Part shown: positions 32,511-41,441 of the stretch, one piece after another
How the letters are laid out: each line of letters opens with the position of its first letter
Position numbering within the stretch: position 1 is the stretch's first letter
NCBI GenBank assembly: GCA_017305935.1
Contig: JAFKJU010000023.1
Span: forward strand, 55,048-119,047
Length of the DNA: 64,000 nt
DNA from: Hyphomicrobiales bacterium
GTDB lineage: Bacteria; Pseudomonadota; Alphaproteobacteria; Rhizobiales; Rhizobiaceae
Direction of reading: 5' to 3'
Program-made: the position numbers and the translations under genes
Notes under the pieces: model-generated
What the model saw: only the letters and a program-made list of their open reading frames with translations
The model's database searches: none
What the model was told of the DNA's origin: nothing

Positions 32511-33164
32511 TCAGCGGAGCGGCGTGACGCCGCCTGCCACACCGGCCAGAATGGTGTCGAACACCGCAATCTCGGCTGCGGAGATCTCATGGGCGCGGTC
32601 GGGAAGAATATCGCATCGCAGCCGCGCCCGCGCCCTGGCGAGAGCTTCTGCGGCGCTGGCAAAAGCATCGACCGGGATCCAGGCATCCCTGTCCGAGCCG
32701 GTCAGGTAAACCGGCAGGCAATCGAGGTCGGCGAAGGGACGCTCGCAAGCAGGCGTTCCGACACGGCAGCCGGTGAGATTGACCATGGCGCCCTGCCATG
32801 GACCATGACGCATCGCATATTCCAGCGCCAGGCAGGCGCCCTGGCTGAAGCCGCCGATGACGAGCGGCGGCGGTTGCGCCGCATTCCGCGGGAGGCGGTC
32901 GACCAGGCCGCGAACATGATCGACGGATCGCTGCAGCTGCTCACGGGTGACGTCCGTCAATGCTTCCGTGGCGCGCGCGCCGTACCAGCTGTTGCCGGTC
33001 GCACGCGGCAGGATGAAGGCGATGCCCTCAGTCGCGGTCAGCCGGGCGATCACCTGCTCCGCCATGTCCTCGGGCGATTGCGTGCGCCCGTGGATGAAGA
33101 TGCAGTGGACAAGGGCCTCCCCGGGCGGCGCGCCGAGGAGGAGAGGCGTTTCATGTGTCGGCAT
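32511..33164 (-). CDS. Alpha/beta hydrolase, phospholipase/carboxylesterase type (MhqD-like)
   Basis: A 217-residue hydrolase of the carboxylesterase type: oxyanion region IFIHGRTQSPEDM, nucleophile Ser in GGFSQGACLALEYA, Asp in YLTGSDRDAWIPV and His in PDRAHEISAAE. Its gene follows that of a VOC ring-cleaving dioxygenase by nine bases. This gene pair mirrors Bacillus mhqO-mhqD, where the hydrolase accompanies a hydroquinone-specific dioxygenase in quinone resistance. It could act on the ring-cleavage product or on an ester precursor. Confidence 0.87.
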   Translation of the reverse strand: MPTHETPLLLGAPPGEALVHCIFIHGRTQSPEDMAEQVIARLTATEGIAFILPRATGNSWYGARATEALTDVTREQLQRSVDHVRGLVDRLPRNAAQPPPLVIGGFSQGACLALEYAMRHGPWQGAMVNLTGCRVGTPACERPFADLDCLPVYLTGSDRDAWIPVDAFASAAEALARARARLRCDILPDRAHEISAAEIAVFDTILAGVAGGVTPLR

Positions 33165-33173
33165 CGGTCAGGC

Positions 33174-34130
33174 TCAGAAGTTGGCCGGTTCCAGTCCGGC
33201 GATCAGTTCGTCCCTGCGATGCTCGAACCATGGCGGGAAGACGAGCGTGGAGCCGATCTTGTCGGCGGGTTCATCCAGTGCCCAGCCGCCTTCCACCGAC
33301 CAGGCGATTTCGAACAGCGCACCGCCCGGCGAGCGGACGTAACAGGATTTGAAGTAGTTGCGGTCCTTCTGATCGGAAACGTCGGTGAAGCCGAGTCCTT
33401 CCAGATGCGCCTTCAGCTTGAGCTGGTTTTCCTCGCCGCCGGTGTTGAGCGCCAGATGATGGATGGTGCCGCCTGCAAGCGTCCAGCTCCCCTGCGGACC
33501 GCTGGCCTCATGCAGGACCTCGACCACGCTGCTCGGCCCCAACGCATTGGGAACGGAGAACATCAACCCCTCGTCGCTGTCGGCCTCCTTGGTCATCGAC
33601 ATGCCGACGGTCAGGAAATCGTCCATGGCGGTGCGGTCGAACACCGCGATCGCCGCGCCGTAGATGCCCTTGATGCCGTGTTCGGCGGCAACACCCTGGG
33701 CCTCGTTGACGATCGGGGGCCGGCCGTCCGCCGGGCTCTCCACCAGTTCGTGCGGGATGCCGCACGGATGCTTGAATGCGACGCGCGTGATGCCGAAGCG
33801 TGAAATCGTCGATGCCTCGATTCCCTTGCCGTTCAGACGGTCGACCCAGTAACCGGCCGAACCGACCGGGATCGCCTGCTGGATGATTTTCGACTGGTTG
33901 GTGCCGCGCTTGCCGTAGACGGCCGGCTTGCGGAACGGGAAAGTCGTGATGATCGTCGACGCGTCGCCGTTCCTGGAACCGTAATAGAGATGATAGACGG
34001 GAATGGTGCCGTCGAACAGCACAGTGCGCTTGACCGAGTAAAGGCCCAACGCTTTCGTGTAGAAATCGTAATCCTCCTGCACGCCATCGGTGCAAAGCGT
34101 CAGATGGTGATATCCGCTGACAAGGGCCAT
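33174..34130 (-). CDS. VOC-family ring-cleaving dioxygenase (PcpA/LinE/MhqO-like)
   Basis: A 318-residue protein made of four vicinal-oxygen-chelate modules. Probable Fe(II) ligands are His8 or His9 (GYHHLTL), His224 or His225 (GTIHHLALNTGG) and Glu274 (GALFEIAWSVEGG), at nearly the same positions as His11, His227 and Glu276 of the hydroquinone 1,2-dioxygenase PcpA. It should open a hydroquinone ring next to a hydroxyl group. GGAGAA precedes the ATG at 34130; upstream frame extension is unlikely. It is divergent from LysR-1 and cotranscribed with the MhqD-like hydrolase. Confidence 0.88.
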   Translation of the reverse strand: MALVSGYHHLTLCTDGVQEDYDFYTKALGLYSVKRTVLFDGTIPVYHLYYGSRNGDASTIITTFPFRKPAVYGKRGTNQSKIIQQAIPVGSAGYWVDRLNGKGIEASTISRFGITRVAFKHPCGIPHELVESPADGRPPIVNEAQGVAAEHGIKGIYGAAIAVFDRTAMDDFLTVGMSMTKEADSDEGLMFSVPNALGPSSVVEVLHEASGPQGSWTLAGGTIHHLALNTGGEENQLKLKAHLEGLGFTDVSDQKDRNYFKSCYVRSPGGALFEIAWSVEGGWALDEPADKIGSTLVFPPWFEHRRDELIAGLEPANF

Positions 34131-34288
34131 CGTTCTCCTCCTTCGAGCAAACCCTGGAACCGGCCGGCTGCAGCTCCTCCACCACAGGCCGGAAACGAAG
34201 ATCGCCGCCGGGAATGCCGGATGACCCTCGATGGTTCGAACTATAATCGCCGGAGATCGCACCGTTGATGAGAATATTCATGAATGTT

Positions 34289-34303
34289 ATAGCGGAATGC
34301 TAT
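34289..34303. promoter_or_regulatory. LysR-box-like palindrome at LysR-1
   Basis: ATAGC-GGAAT-GCTAT is a perfect 5-5-5 inverted repeat (T-N11-A type) that reaches into the ATG of LysR-1 and faces the divergent VOC dioxygenase gene. Ten bases upstream lies the palindrome ATTCATGAAT. A closely similar site occurs at 55166. Confidence 0.6.
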
Positions 34304-35294
34304 GAAGATCGTGGAACATCATCTCGTCCAACTGGCCGCCGTCATCGAAACCGGCGGCGTGACCGAAGCCGCGGCCATGCTGGGCATGACGCAGTCGGCG
34401 GTCTCGCGCACCCTGTCCATTCTCGAAAAGCGCATCGGCGAGCCGCTCTTTGTGTCCGGCCGCCGCCCAATGCAGCCGACAGCGCTTGGCGAGCAGCTCG
34501 GCCAGCAGGGAAAATCGATTCTCTCGTCCTCCCGCAAGGCGATGGAGATCATCCGCAGTTTCAAATCCGGCTCCTCCGGCCGCGTGCGGATCGGCGGCGT
34601 GCCGTTTTTCATGGATGCGGTCGTCTCGCCGATGATCGCCTCCTTCCAGCGCAGCGAGCCTGGCATCATGGTGCACCAGTCCTACGGCAATTATTCCGAT
34701 CTGGTGGCCGAACTCGATTCCGGCCAGATCGACCTGGCGGTGACGCCGACGGGATCGGTGGATCTGAGTGCGGCCCACCACTTCGAGCCGATCCTGCCGG
34801 CGCGCAACGTGCTTGCCTGCGGCGCGGGCCATCCGCTGGTGCGCAAGCGCAGCCTGGCGACCGAGGATATCGTCAACTATCCCTGGGTGGCGCCGCTTCC
34901 GGGCTCGCCCCTGGTGCTCGACCTGCACAATATCCTGCTGACGCTCGGTCTTGCGGAAGTATCGGTGCGTTACGCCGGCGGATCGCTGCTCAGCGTGATG
35001 AATTACCTGGCCGGCACCGACGCGCTGACCATCCTGCCGCTGTCGGTCGCCTATGCCTTTCGCGGCGAAAGCAAGATCTCCATCATCCCGCTCGATATCC
35101 CGCAGCCGGAGCGGGCGCTGGGCATCATGACCCGCAAGAAACCCTATTCGAACCCCGCCGGGCGAAAGTTCCTCGGGCATCTCAGGCGCGAATTCGCCGA
35201 ATTGCGCCATGTCATCGAAAAATACGAAAGGACGTTCCGCTGGGCGCACGGTCCCTTCATGGCCGACCGGGACAGGGCGGCCTCTCCCTGGTGA
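34302..35294 (+). CDS. LysR family transcriptional regulator (LysR-1)
   Basis: A 330-residue LysR-type regulator. The N-terminal winged helix reads HHLVQLAAVIETGGVTEAAAMLGMTQSAVSRTLSILEKRIGEPLF, followed by a linker helix and a periplasmic-binding-like effector domain. It is a clear paralogue of LysR-2 at 44746 (shared LVQLAAV..GGVTE, GEPLF, PFFMDA, QSYG, RYAGGSL and DALTILP segments). It lies divergent from the MhqO/MhqD-like pair and convergent with the large operon A, and probably regulates one or both. Confidence 0.92.
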   Translation: MKIVEHHLVQLAAVIETGGVTEAAAMLGMTQSAVSRTLSILEKRIGEPLFVSGRRPMQPTALGEQLGQQGKSILSSSRKAMEIIRSFKSGSSGRVRIGGVPFFMDAVVSPMIASFQRSEPGIMVHQSYGNYSDLVAELDSGQIDLAVTPTGSVDLSAAHHFEPILPARNVLACGAGHPLVRKRSLATEDIVNYPWVAPLPGSPLVLDLHNILLTLGLAEVSVRYAGGSLLSVMNYLAGTDALTILPLSVAYAFRGESKISIIPLDIPQPERALGIMTRKKPYSNPAGRKFLGHLRREFAELRHVIEKYERTFRWAHGPFMADRDRAASPW

Positions 35295-35297
35295 AAC

Positions 35298-35316
35298 CGG
35301 CGGAGATGCGCCGCCG
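35298..35316. terminator. Short hairpin between convergent LysR-1 and operon A
   Basis: CGGCGG and CCGCCG form a 6-bp stem with a 7-base loop in the 40-base gap between the convergent genes, followed by ATTTCT on the plus strand. A weak candidate terminator. Confidence 0.4.
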
Positions 35317-35334
35317 ATTTCTCTCAAGTCTGCT

Positions 35335-36228
35335 TCAGGCCTTGACGTCCTCGGGCCGCGCCAGCACGAAGTCGTATTCCACCTCCCAGAACCAACCCTC
35401 GAATTCCAGCTGCCGGGCGCGCTCGGCGTCGTCCACCCGGCGGAATTCCGCCAGCAGGCTTTCCTTCACACCGAACACGGCATCGGAATTGATGTAGGGA
35501 TCGTCCGGATCGAAGATATGGGTGGTCAGGGTCTCGAAACCGTCCGCCTTGAGGATGAAATGCAGATGCGCCGGCCGGTAGGGGTGGCGCCCGAGCGCAC
35601 CGAGCAGCTTGCCGACCGTGCCATCATCCGGGATCAGATAGAATTTCGGCTTGACGGCCCGAAACCAGTAGCGACCGTCGGCGCCGGTGCGGAAGACGCC
35701 GCGCAGATTGAAGTCCGGCTGGATGCCCTTCTGCTGGACGTCGTAGAACCCCTCGTCATTCGCCTGCCAGACGTCGAGCACGGCGTCGGCGACCGGCTGT
35801 CCCTGCGTGTCGAGGATCCGCCCATGGATGAACATGTCCTCACCCTTGTGGTCGAGGCAGATGTTCGCACCCATCGGCATCTCCGGCGCATCGGCGACGT
35901 GGAACGGTCCAAGCACCGTCGATTCCGAGGCGCCGGACGGTTTGCGGTTGTTGATCGCGTCCACCAGCATGGATACGCCGAGCACATCCGACAGGAGGAT
36001 GAATTCCTGCCGCCATTCATTGCACAAATGGCCGGTTTTCGTCAGGAACATGATGGTCTGGAACCATTCCTCCTGCGTCGGCTCGATTTCCTTGACCGCC
36101 TCATGCAGCTTGCGGGTGATGACCTCCATCACCTGCTTCAGACGCGGATCGGCGGCATTTGCGTTGCGGCCGGTGACCACCTCGACCGAATTCTCTTCGG
36201 TGAAGAACCCCTTTTCATGTGTTTCCAT
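35335..36228 (-). CDS. Hydroxyquinol 1,2-dioxygenase-type intradiol dioxygenase (first copy)
   Basis: A 297-residue intradiol dioxygenase. The helical N-terminal dimerisation part (residues about 25-100, FLTKTGHLCNEWRQEFILLSDVLG) is followed by the catalytic beta-sandwich with iron ligands: Tyr in NDEGFYDVQ, Tyr in FRAVKPKFYLIP, and two His in YRPAHLHF. The LSDVLGVSMLVDAIN segment is typical of hydroxyquinol dioxygenases. It opens hydroxyquinol between the 1- and 2-hydroxyls to give maleylacetate. It is the last gene of operon A, nine bases after the TfdB-like hydroxylase. A paralogue is the first gene of the same operon. Confidence 0.9.
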   Translation of the reverse strand: METHEKGFFTEENSVEVVTGRNANAADPRLKQVMEVITRKLHEAVKEIEPTQEEWFQTIMFLTKTGHLCNEWRQEFILLSDVLGVSMLVDAINNRKPSGASESTVLGPFHVADAPEMPMGANICLDHKGEDMFIHGRILDTQGQPVADAVLDVWQANDEGFYDVQQKGIQPDFNLRGVFRTGADGRYWFRAVKPKFYLIPDDGTVGKLLGALGRHPYRPAHLHFILKADGFETLTTHIFDPDDPYINSDAVFGVKESLLAEFRRVDDAERARQLEFEGWFWEVEYDFVLARPEDVKA

Positions 36229-36237
36229 GGCAAATCC

Positions 36238-37992
36238 TCACAGGGCCAGAATGGATGTCAGCGCCCGGCGCAGCTCGGCGAGCGGATCGGCGGCGGCGGC
36301 TTCGCTGCGCCAGCAGACATGATGGTCGGGCCGCACCAGCACGATGCCGCTGTCGCTGACCTCGCGCTGCCGCGCCCAGTCGCCGTGCAGATCCTGCCAG
36401 ACCTGGCGCGGGCCGATGACATGCGCGGCAATATCGAGACCCAGCTCGGCGCCGAGCTGCCCTGCCGCCTCGACCCATCCGTGCCCGCCGATGCCGGTCA
36501 AAACGGTAAAGCGACCCTTGCCGCACAGGTCGAGCGTCGAGAGCCTGCTGCCGTCCTGCGCAAACAGCCAGGCATGCGGCAGGCGCGCGCCCGGCCATGT
36601 CGTCGGCTGATAATGCAACTCGGCATCCTTTTCGAAGGCCGGCGCCGGCTGACCGCCGGTCACGACCGCGTCGGAGACATAACGCTGGTTCATCTCGACG
36701 CCATGGGCGTCGAATTCATAGACCTTGGCGGCAATCGCCTTGCGGATGGCGGCGCGTTGCTCCTCGGCGGCCGGGGTGTCGTCGCAGCGTGCATCCATGT
36801 TCTGCTGCATCTTCACCGGGTCGATGGAATCGAGCAGGCCGAGCGCCTTGAAGATGGGGCCGAATTCCTCGATCGACTTGTTGGCGCGGGTGACGATCTG
36901 CTTGGCCACGGGGGCGCGCTCCTGCTGGTAGCTGTCCAGCAGGCGGGGTCCCGCCTTGCCCTTCAGCACGAGGGAAAGCTTCCATGCAAGGTTGAAGGCA
37001 TCCTGGATCGAGGTGTTGGAGCCAAGCCCGTTCGATGGCGGATGGCGATGCGTGGCGTCGCCCATGCAGAAGACACGGCCGCTCTGCATCGTCGTCGCAT
37101 ACATGTTGTTGACCGTCCAGGTGGAGACAGACTGGATCTCGACCGGCAGGTCCGGTTCGCCGACCAGATCGCGCACCACCTTGGTGGCGAAAGCCGTATC
37201 GACCTCGGGCGCCGGCTGGTTGATGTCATAGCCCCAGACGATCAGCCATTCGTTCCACGGCCGCACCATGCGCACCAGCCCCATGCCGATGCCGCCGACA
37301 TCCGCGCCCGGCTGCACCACCCAATAGAGTACGGAAGGACGATGGGCGACATATCGGGTCAGGTCGGCCTTGAACAGGATGTTCATCGATCCCCCGACCC
37401 CCATCCGTCCCTCGAAGCTCAGGCCGGCATCCTCGGCGACCTTGGAGTTGCCGCCGTCGGCGCCGATCAGATATTTCGAGCGGATCGTCAGCTCCCGGCC
37501 CGTCAGCCGGTCGCGGCAGGTGGTGGTGACCCCGTCCTCATCCTGGCGGTGGCTCAGATATTCGGTCGACATGCGCGCCTGCGTGCCGCGCGAACAGGCG
37601 GTCTTGAACAAGAGCGGCTCCATGAAGGTCTGTGGCAGGTCGTTCATGTGCGACGGCGACGAGAGCTGGTGCTCGGCGCGGCTGAGCGGATGCATGCCCC
37701 AGCTTTTCATGCGGCCGATCTCCTCTCCGGCCAGCGAGGTGCAGAAGACGTTTTCGCCCATCAGTTCCTGGTGGGTGGCGAAGAGATAGGCTTCGTCCTC
37801 CACATCGCGGCCGAGATCGCGCAGCACCTCCATGGTGCGCTGGTTGGTGATATGGGCGCGCGGCGTATTGGCCAGCCAGCGATAGCGGTTGATCGCCATG
37901 TTCTCGATGCCGTAGCTGGCCAGCAACGCTGCGCAGGCCGAACCGGCCGGGCCGGTTCCGATGATGAGAACGTCAGTTTCGATGTCAGCCAT
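36238..37992 (-). CDS. FAD-dependent phenol hydroxylase, TfdB-like
   Basis: A 584-residue single-component aromatic hydroxylase. It has the FAD motif LIIGTGPAGSACAALLASYG, the segment PRAHITNQRTMEVLRDLG, the DG-type IGADGGNSKV and GDATHRHPPSNGLGSNTSIQDAFNLAWKL with the GD motif, and a thioredoxin-like C-terminal domain. The whole sequence resembles 2,4-dichlorophenol 6-monooxygenase TfdB. It probably hydroxylates a phenol, resorcinol or hydroquinone in the ortho position with NAD(P)H and oxygen, yielding the substrate of the adjacent dioxygenase. Its start overlaps the end of the LivM-type gene by eight bases. Confidence 0.92.
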   Translation of the reverse strand: MADIETDVLIIGTGPAGSACAALLASYGIENMAINRYRWLANTPRAHITNQRTMEVLRDLGRDVEDEAYLFATHQELMGENVFCTSLAGEEIGRMKSWGMHPLSRAEHQLSSPSHMNDLPQTFMEPLLFKTACSRGTQARMSTEYLSHRQDEDGVTTTCRDRLTGRELTIRSKYLIGADGGNSKVAEDAGLSFEGRMGVGGSMNILFKADLTRYVAHRPSVLYWVVQPGADVGGIGMGLVRMVRPWNEWLIVWGYDINQPAPEVDTAFATKVVRDLVGEPDLPVEIQSVSTWTVNNMYATTMQSGRVFCMGDATHRHPPSNGLGSNTSIQDAFNLAWKLSLVLKGKAGPRLLDSYQQERAPVAKQIVTRANKSIEEFGPIFKALGLLDSIDPVKMQQNMDARCDDTPAAEEQRAAIRKAIAAKVYEFDAHGVEMNQRYVSDAVVTGGQPAPAFEKDAELHYQPTTWPGARLPHAWLFAQDGSRLSTLDLCGKGRFTVLTGIGGHGWVEAAGQLGAELGLDIAAHVIGPRQVWQDLHGDWARQREVSDSGIVLVRPDHHVCWRSEAAAADPLAELRRALTSILAL

Positions 37993-39079
37993 GCGGCACT
38001 CCCTTGATCGTCTGTGCGTTGTGTGTGCCCGTCAGGATGCGACGGACAGGAAAAAGCTGAATTCCGGTACGGTTGGCAAAAAGGCCCCACAGGCCGCTGG
38101 GGGCGAAAAGCATGATGACGATGCCTATGAGGCCCAGGATCAGCAGATACCATGAGCCGTAATCGGCGAGCAGGTTGCGAAGGACGAAGAAGACGACGAC
38201 GCCGACGATGGGACCCTCGATCGTCCCGATGCCGCCGATCACCACGATGAAAATGACATAGGCCGTCCAGTCGGGAACGGAGAAGGCGGCGTCGGGCGAG
38301 ATGCGGGCCTTCTGGACATAGATCAGCGCGCCGGTCAGCCCCGTCACCAGGGCGACGACCAGATAGACGAAGGACTTGATGCGGAGCGGATCGACCCCGA
38401 TCGAACGGGCCGCCTCGCGATTGTCGCGAACCGCCGCAAGGCCCAGCCCGTGCCGCGAGCGCAGGAGCCCGTAGATCAGCCCGACCGTGGCGACGGCCAG
38501 CAGCAGCGCCAGCCAGTAGCAGACGATATCGGTCGCCTGCGCGGCGCGTACCCCCAGCCAGTCGGCGACGAGGCGCACGCCGGCCATATCCCGCGTCGCC
38601 CCGGAGGGCAGCGAGGTGCCGGTGCCGCCGCCGAGCGCCTTCCATTGCGCCAAAGACAGGCGCACCACCTCGGCGATCACCCAGGTGCCGACCGCGAAAT
38701 AGGCGCCCTCGAGGCGGAAGACGAAGAAAGCGGTGGGTACGGCCAGCGCCGCCGCCGCCAGTCCGCCGATCAGAATGCCGGCAAGCGGGTCGAGGCCGAG
38801 CAGGCTGACGGCGGCGAACATGGCATAGGCGCCGAAGCCGACGAAGGCCTGCTGCCCGACGGAGACGAGGCCGGCATAGCCCGCCAGCAGGTTCCAGCCC
38901 TGCGCCAGCACCAGCATGGTGAGAATGAAAAACAGATCCTGAAGCACGGCGCGCGTGGCGAAAAACGGAACAGCGAAGGCCAGCGCGACGACGACCAGCG
39001 CGACCGCGGCCGAGACGGAAGAGGCGCGCGTGCGCATGGAAACGGTCCAGGCCGGGGATGGCAGCGTGTGATCGTTCAT
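37985..39079 (-). CDS. Branched-chain-type ABC permease (LivM), operon A
   Basis: A 364-residue permease with about ten membrane helices and LivM hallmarks (GWNLLAGYAGLVSVGQQAFVGFGAYA, FAVGTWVIAEVVRLSL, GGIGTIEGPIVGVVVFF). It forms the transport channel with the LivH-type permease encoded directly upstream. The chosen ATG starts one base after the stop region of LivH; the longer frame is antisense-like. Setting among ring-cleavage genes points to aromatic acid or phenolic uptake. Confidence 0.93.
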   Translation of the reverse strand: MNDHTLPSPAWTVSMRTRASSVSAAVALVVVALAFAVPFFATRAVLQDLFFILTMLVLAQGWNLLAGYAGLVSVGQQAFVGFGAYAMFAAVSLLGLDPLAGILIGGLAAAALAVPTAFFVFRLEGAYFAVGTWVIAEVVRLSLAQWKALGGGTGTSLPSGATRDMAGVRLVADWLGVRAAQATDIVCYWLALLLAVATVGLIYGLLRSRHGLGLAAVRDNREAARSIGVDPLRIKSFVYLVVALVTGLTGALIYVQKARISPDAAFSVPDWTAYVIFIVVIGGIGTIEGPIVGVVVFFVLRNLLADYGSWYLLILGLIGIVIMLFAPSGLWGLFANRTGIQLFPVRRILTGTHNAQTIKGVPHG

Positions 39080-39080
39080 C

Positions 39081-39944
39081 TTAATCCACCGCCCTTGGGA
39101 AAAGCCCGCGCGGGCGGGCGAGCAGAACCAGAAGAAATGCGACATGGCCTGCGAGAATCTGCCATTCGGGATTGATCGCCGCGCCGATCGTCTGCGACAC
39201 GCCGAGAATGATACCGCCGGCAAGCGTGCCCCAGAACGACCCCAGGCCGCCGATGATCACCGCCTCGAAGGCATAGATCAGCCGGGCCGGGCCCATGGTC
39301 GGATCGAAATTGGCGCGCGTGCCGAGATAGAGCGCGGCGATGGTGACCACCATCATCGCCAGCCCGGTCGCGGTCGCGAAGATGCGATCGGCGCGGATGC
39401 CCATCAGGCCGGCGGTGGCGCGGTCGTCGGAGGTGGCGCGGAAGGCGCGCCCGAGATCTGTGTGGTAGAAGATCAGGTTGAGCGCGACGATGACGCCGAT
39501 AGCGGAGAGAAACGTCAGGAGCGGCATCGTGCCGACGCTGACCGGACCGAATTGCAGCGAGGCGGTTTCCAGCGCGCCGGCCGGGATGCGGCGGCTATCG
39601 GCGGAAAAGCCTTCGAGCAGGCCGTTCTGAATGACGATCGACAGCCCGAAGGTGACGAGCAGAGGCGGCAGGATATCCTTGCCCAGCGTGCGGTTGAGAA
39701 CGACGAACTGCAGGGCCCAGCCGAAGGCGAACATCGCCGGCAGGGCAAGCGCCGCCGCCACGAAGGGACTGAGGCCCAGCGCCGAGGCGAGAAGCAGGAC
39801 GAGGAAGGCGGCAAGCACGATCAGATCGCCATGGGCAAGATTGACGAGCCGCATGATGCCGAAGACGAGGCCGAGGCCGGCGGCGAACAGCGCGTAGAGA
39901 CCGCCAAGCAGCACGCCCTGAACGATAGTATCGAGCCAGTTCAT
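39081..39944 (-). CDS. Branched-chain-type ABC permease (LivH), operon A
   Basis: A 287-residue permease starting MNWLDTIVQGVLLGGLYALFAAGLGLVFGIMRLVNLAHGDL, the standard LivH N terminus, and containing AFEAVIIGGLGSFWGTLAGG. GGAG precedes the ATG. Its start overlaps the stop of the LivF-type ATPase gene by four bases. It pairs with the LivM-type protein. Confidence 0.93.
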   Translation of the reverse strand: MNWLDTIVQGVLLGGLYALFAAGLGLVFGIMRLVNLAHGDLIVLAAFLVLLLASALGLSPFVAAALALPAMFAFGWALQFVVLNRTLGKDILPPLLVTFGLSIVIQNGLLEGFSADSRRIPAGALETASLQFGPVSVGTMPLLTFLSAIGVIVALNLIFYHTDLGRAFRATSDDRATAGLMGIRADRIFATATGLAMMVVTIAALYLGTRANFDPTMGPARLIYAFEAVIIGGLGSFWGTLAGGIILGVSQTIGAAINPEWQILAGHVAFLLVLLARPRGLFPRAVD

Positions 39945-40648
39945 GTCGTGTGCGCTCCAAAATAGGCTGCATGAATGGCATCGCGCGTCAGCGACGACGG
40001 CGTGCCGGTGAGCGTCACGCGCCCTTCCATCAGGCAATAGACCCGGTCGGCGACCGCTAGCGCCTGGCCGATATCCTGCTCGACGACGACGATCGAGGCG
40101 CCGCCGGCGCGAATCTTCGGAAAGGCCGCGTAGATGTCCCGGATCACGACCGGCGCGAGACCGAGGCTGATTTCGTCGCACAGGAGGATGCGCGGATTGG
40201 ACATCAGCGCCCGGCCGATGGCCACCATCTGCTGCTGGCCGCCTGACAACGCCGTGGCGGGGCTGTCGCGGCGCTCTTTCAGCACCGGAAAGAGATCGTA
40301 GATCGTGTCGAGCGTCCAGACCCGGCCGCTGCGGCCATAGCATCCGACCAGCAGGTTTTCCTCCACCGAAAGCGAGGGAAACAGCTTGCGACCCTCCGGA
40401 ACCATGGCGATGCCGAGCCGGACGATGTCCGGAGCGGCAAGGGCGCCGATCCCGCGTCCTTCGAAGCGGATCTGATCGGCGCTATTGGCGATCAGCCCGC
40501 AGATCGAGCGCATCAGCGTCGACTTTCCGGCGCCGTTCGCCCCGATGACGGCGAGGGTCTCCCCCTCCTCCAGCCGCAGGTCGACGCCGAACAGCGCCTG
40601 GAAATCGCCGTAAAAGGCGGTCAGGCCTTGGGTTTCCAGCAGGCTCAT
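39941..40648 (-). CDS. ABC ATPase (LivF type), operon A
   Basis: A 235-residue nucleotide-binding subunit with Walker A GANGAGKSTL, signature ALSGGQQQM, Walker B ILLCDEISLGLAP and the H-loop replaced by the LivF-type VVVEQD. It powers uptake together with LivG. Its ATG overlaps the LivG stop by one base, so the ATPase genes are coupled. The frame is open further upstream only inside livG. Confidence 0.93.
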   Translation of the reverse strand: MSLLETQGLTAFYGDFQALFGVDLRLEEGETLAVIGANGAGKSTLMRSICGLIANSADQIRFEGRGIGALAAPDIVRLGIAMVPEGRKLFPSLSVEENLLVGCYGRSGRVWTLDTIYDLFPVLKERRDSPATALSGGQQQMVAIGRALMSNPRILLCDEISLGLAPVVIRDIYAAFPKIRAGGASIVVVEQDIGQALAVADRVYCLMEGRVTLTGTPSSLTRDAIHAAYFGAHTT

Positions 40649-41367
40649 CACACTTCGATCCCGAGATAGATTTCGCGCACCGCCCTGGACTCCATGATGT
40701 CCCCCGGCTGGCCGATGCCGATCACCTTGCCGAAATGCAGGACGAGCAGACGGTCGACGACGGAGGTCAGCGCATGCAGCACATGTTCGACCCAGATGAT
40801 CGAGACGCCGCGGCGATGAACGGCCCGGATCGTTTCCACCAGTTCGTAACATTCGCCCTCGGTCAGGCCGCCGGCGATCTCATCGAGCAGCAGCAGCCGG
40901 GGATCGGTCGCAAGGGCGCGCGCAAGCTCCAGGCGCTTGCGCTGCAGCAGGCCGAGGCTGCCGGCAAGCTGGTTTGCCCGCCCGATCAGCCCGGTTGCGA
41001 CGAGAATGTCGGCGCAGTAACCGCCGACATCGGATTCGGCCCGGCGCGATCCGAAGGCGGCGGCCACCAGCAGGTTTTCAAGGACGGTCAGCTTTTCGAA
41101 AGGCTGCGGTATCTGGAAGGTGCGGCCGATGCCGGCAAGGCAGCGCGCCATCGGCGCCTGCCGGGTGATATCGGCGCCATCGAAGGCAATCGTGCCGGAA
41201 TCGGCGTGGAAGTTGCCGGTGATCAGGTTGAACAGCGTCGATTTTCCCGCCCCGTTCGGGCCAATGACGCCAAGCGCTTCGCCCTTTTCCAGCGCAAAGC
41301 TCACCTGATCGGCAACTTTCAGGGCGCCGAAGCTCTTCGAAACCGTGTCGAGCGCAAGTATGGGCAT
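40648..41367 (-). CDS. ABC ATPase (LivG type), operon A
   Basis: A 239-residue nucleotide-binding subunit: Walker A GPNGAGKSTLFNLITG, signature LGLLQRKRLELARAL (degenerate LSGGQ as is common in LivG), Walker B LLLLDEIAGGL and WVEHVLHAL with the switch His. GGAGGATC precedes the ATG at 41367; an in-frame ATG five codons earlier is less well placed. It is the second ATPase of the operon A importer. Confidence 0.93.
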   Translation of the reverse strand: MPILALDTVSKSFGALKVADQVSFALEKGEALGVIGPNGAGKSTLFNLITGNFHADSGTIAFDGADITRQAPMARCLAGIGRTFQIPQPFEKLTVLENLLVAAAFGSRRAESDVGGYCADILVATGLIGRANQLAGSLGLLQRKRLELARALATDPRLLLLDEIAGGLTEGECYELVETIRAVHRRGVSIIWVEHVLHALTSVVDRLLVLHFGKVIGIGQPGDIMESRAVREIYLGIEV

Positions 41368-41441
41368 TCCGATCCTCCTCACCGGGGCTGTCTTCCCTCG
41401 TGGCGTGACGCGGCGCGAGCCTCGTCACGCCCCCGGTCCCG

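Noticed and set aside
35209..38007. A 932-codon plus-strand ORF
   Set aside because: It is antisense to the hydroxyquinol dioxygenase and TfdB-like genes and reads as low-complexity Arg/His/Ala-rich sequence with no recognisable domain.
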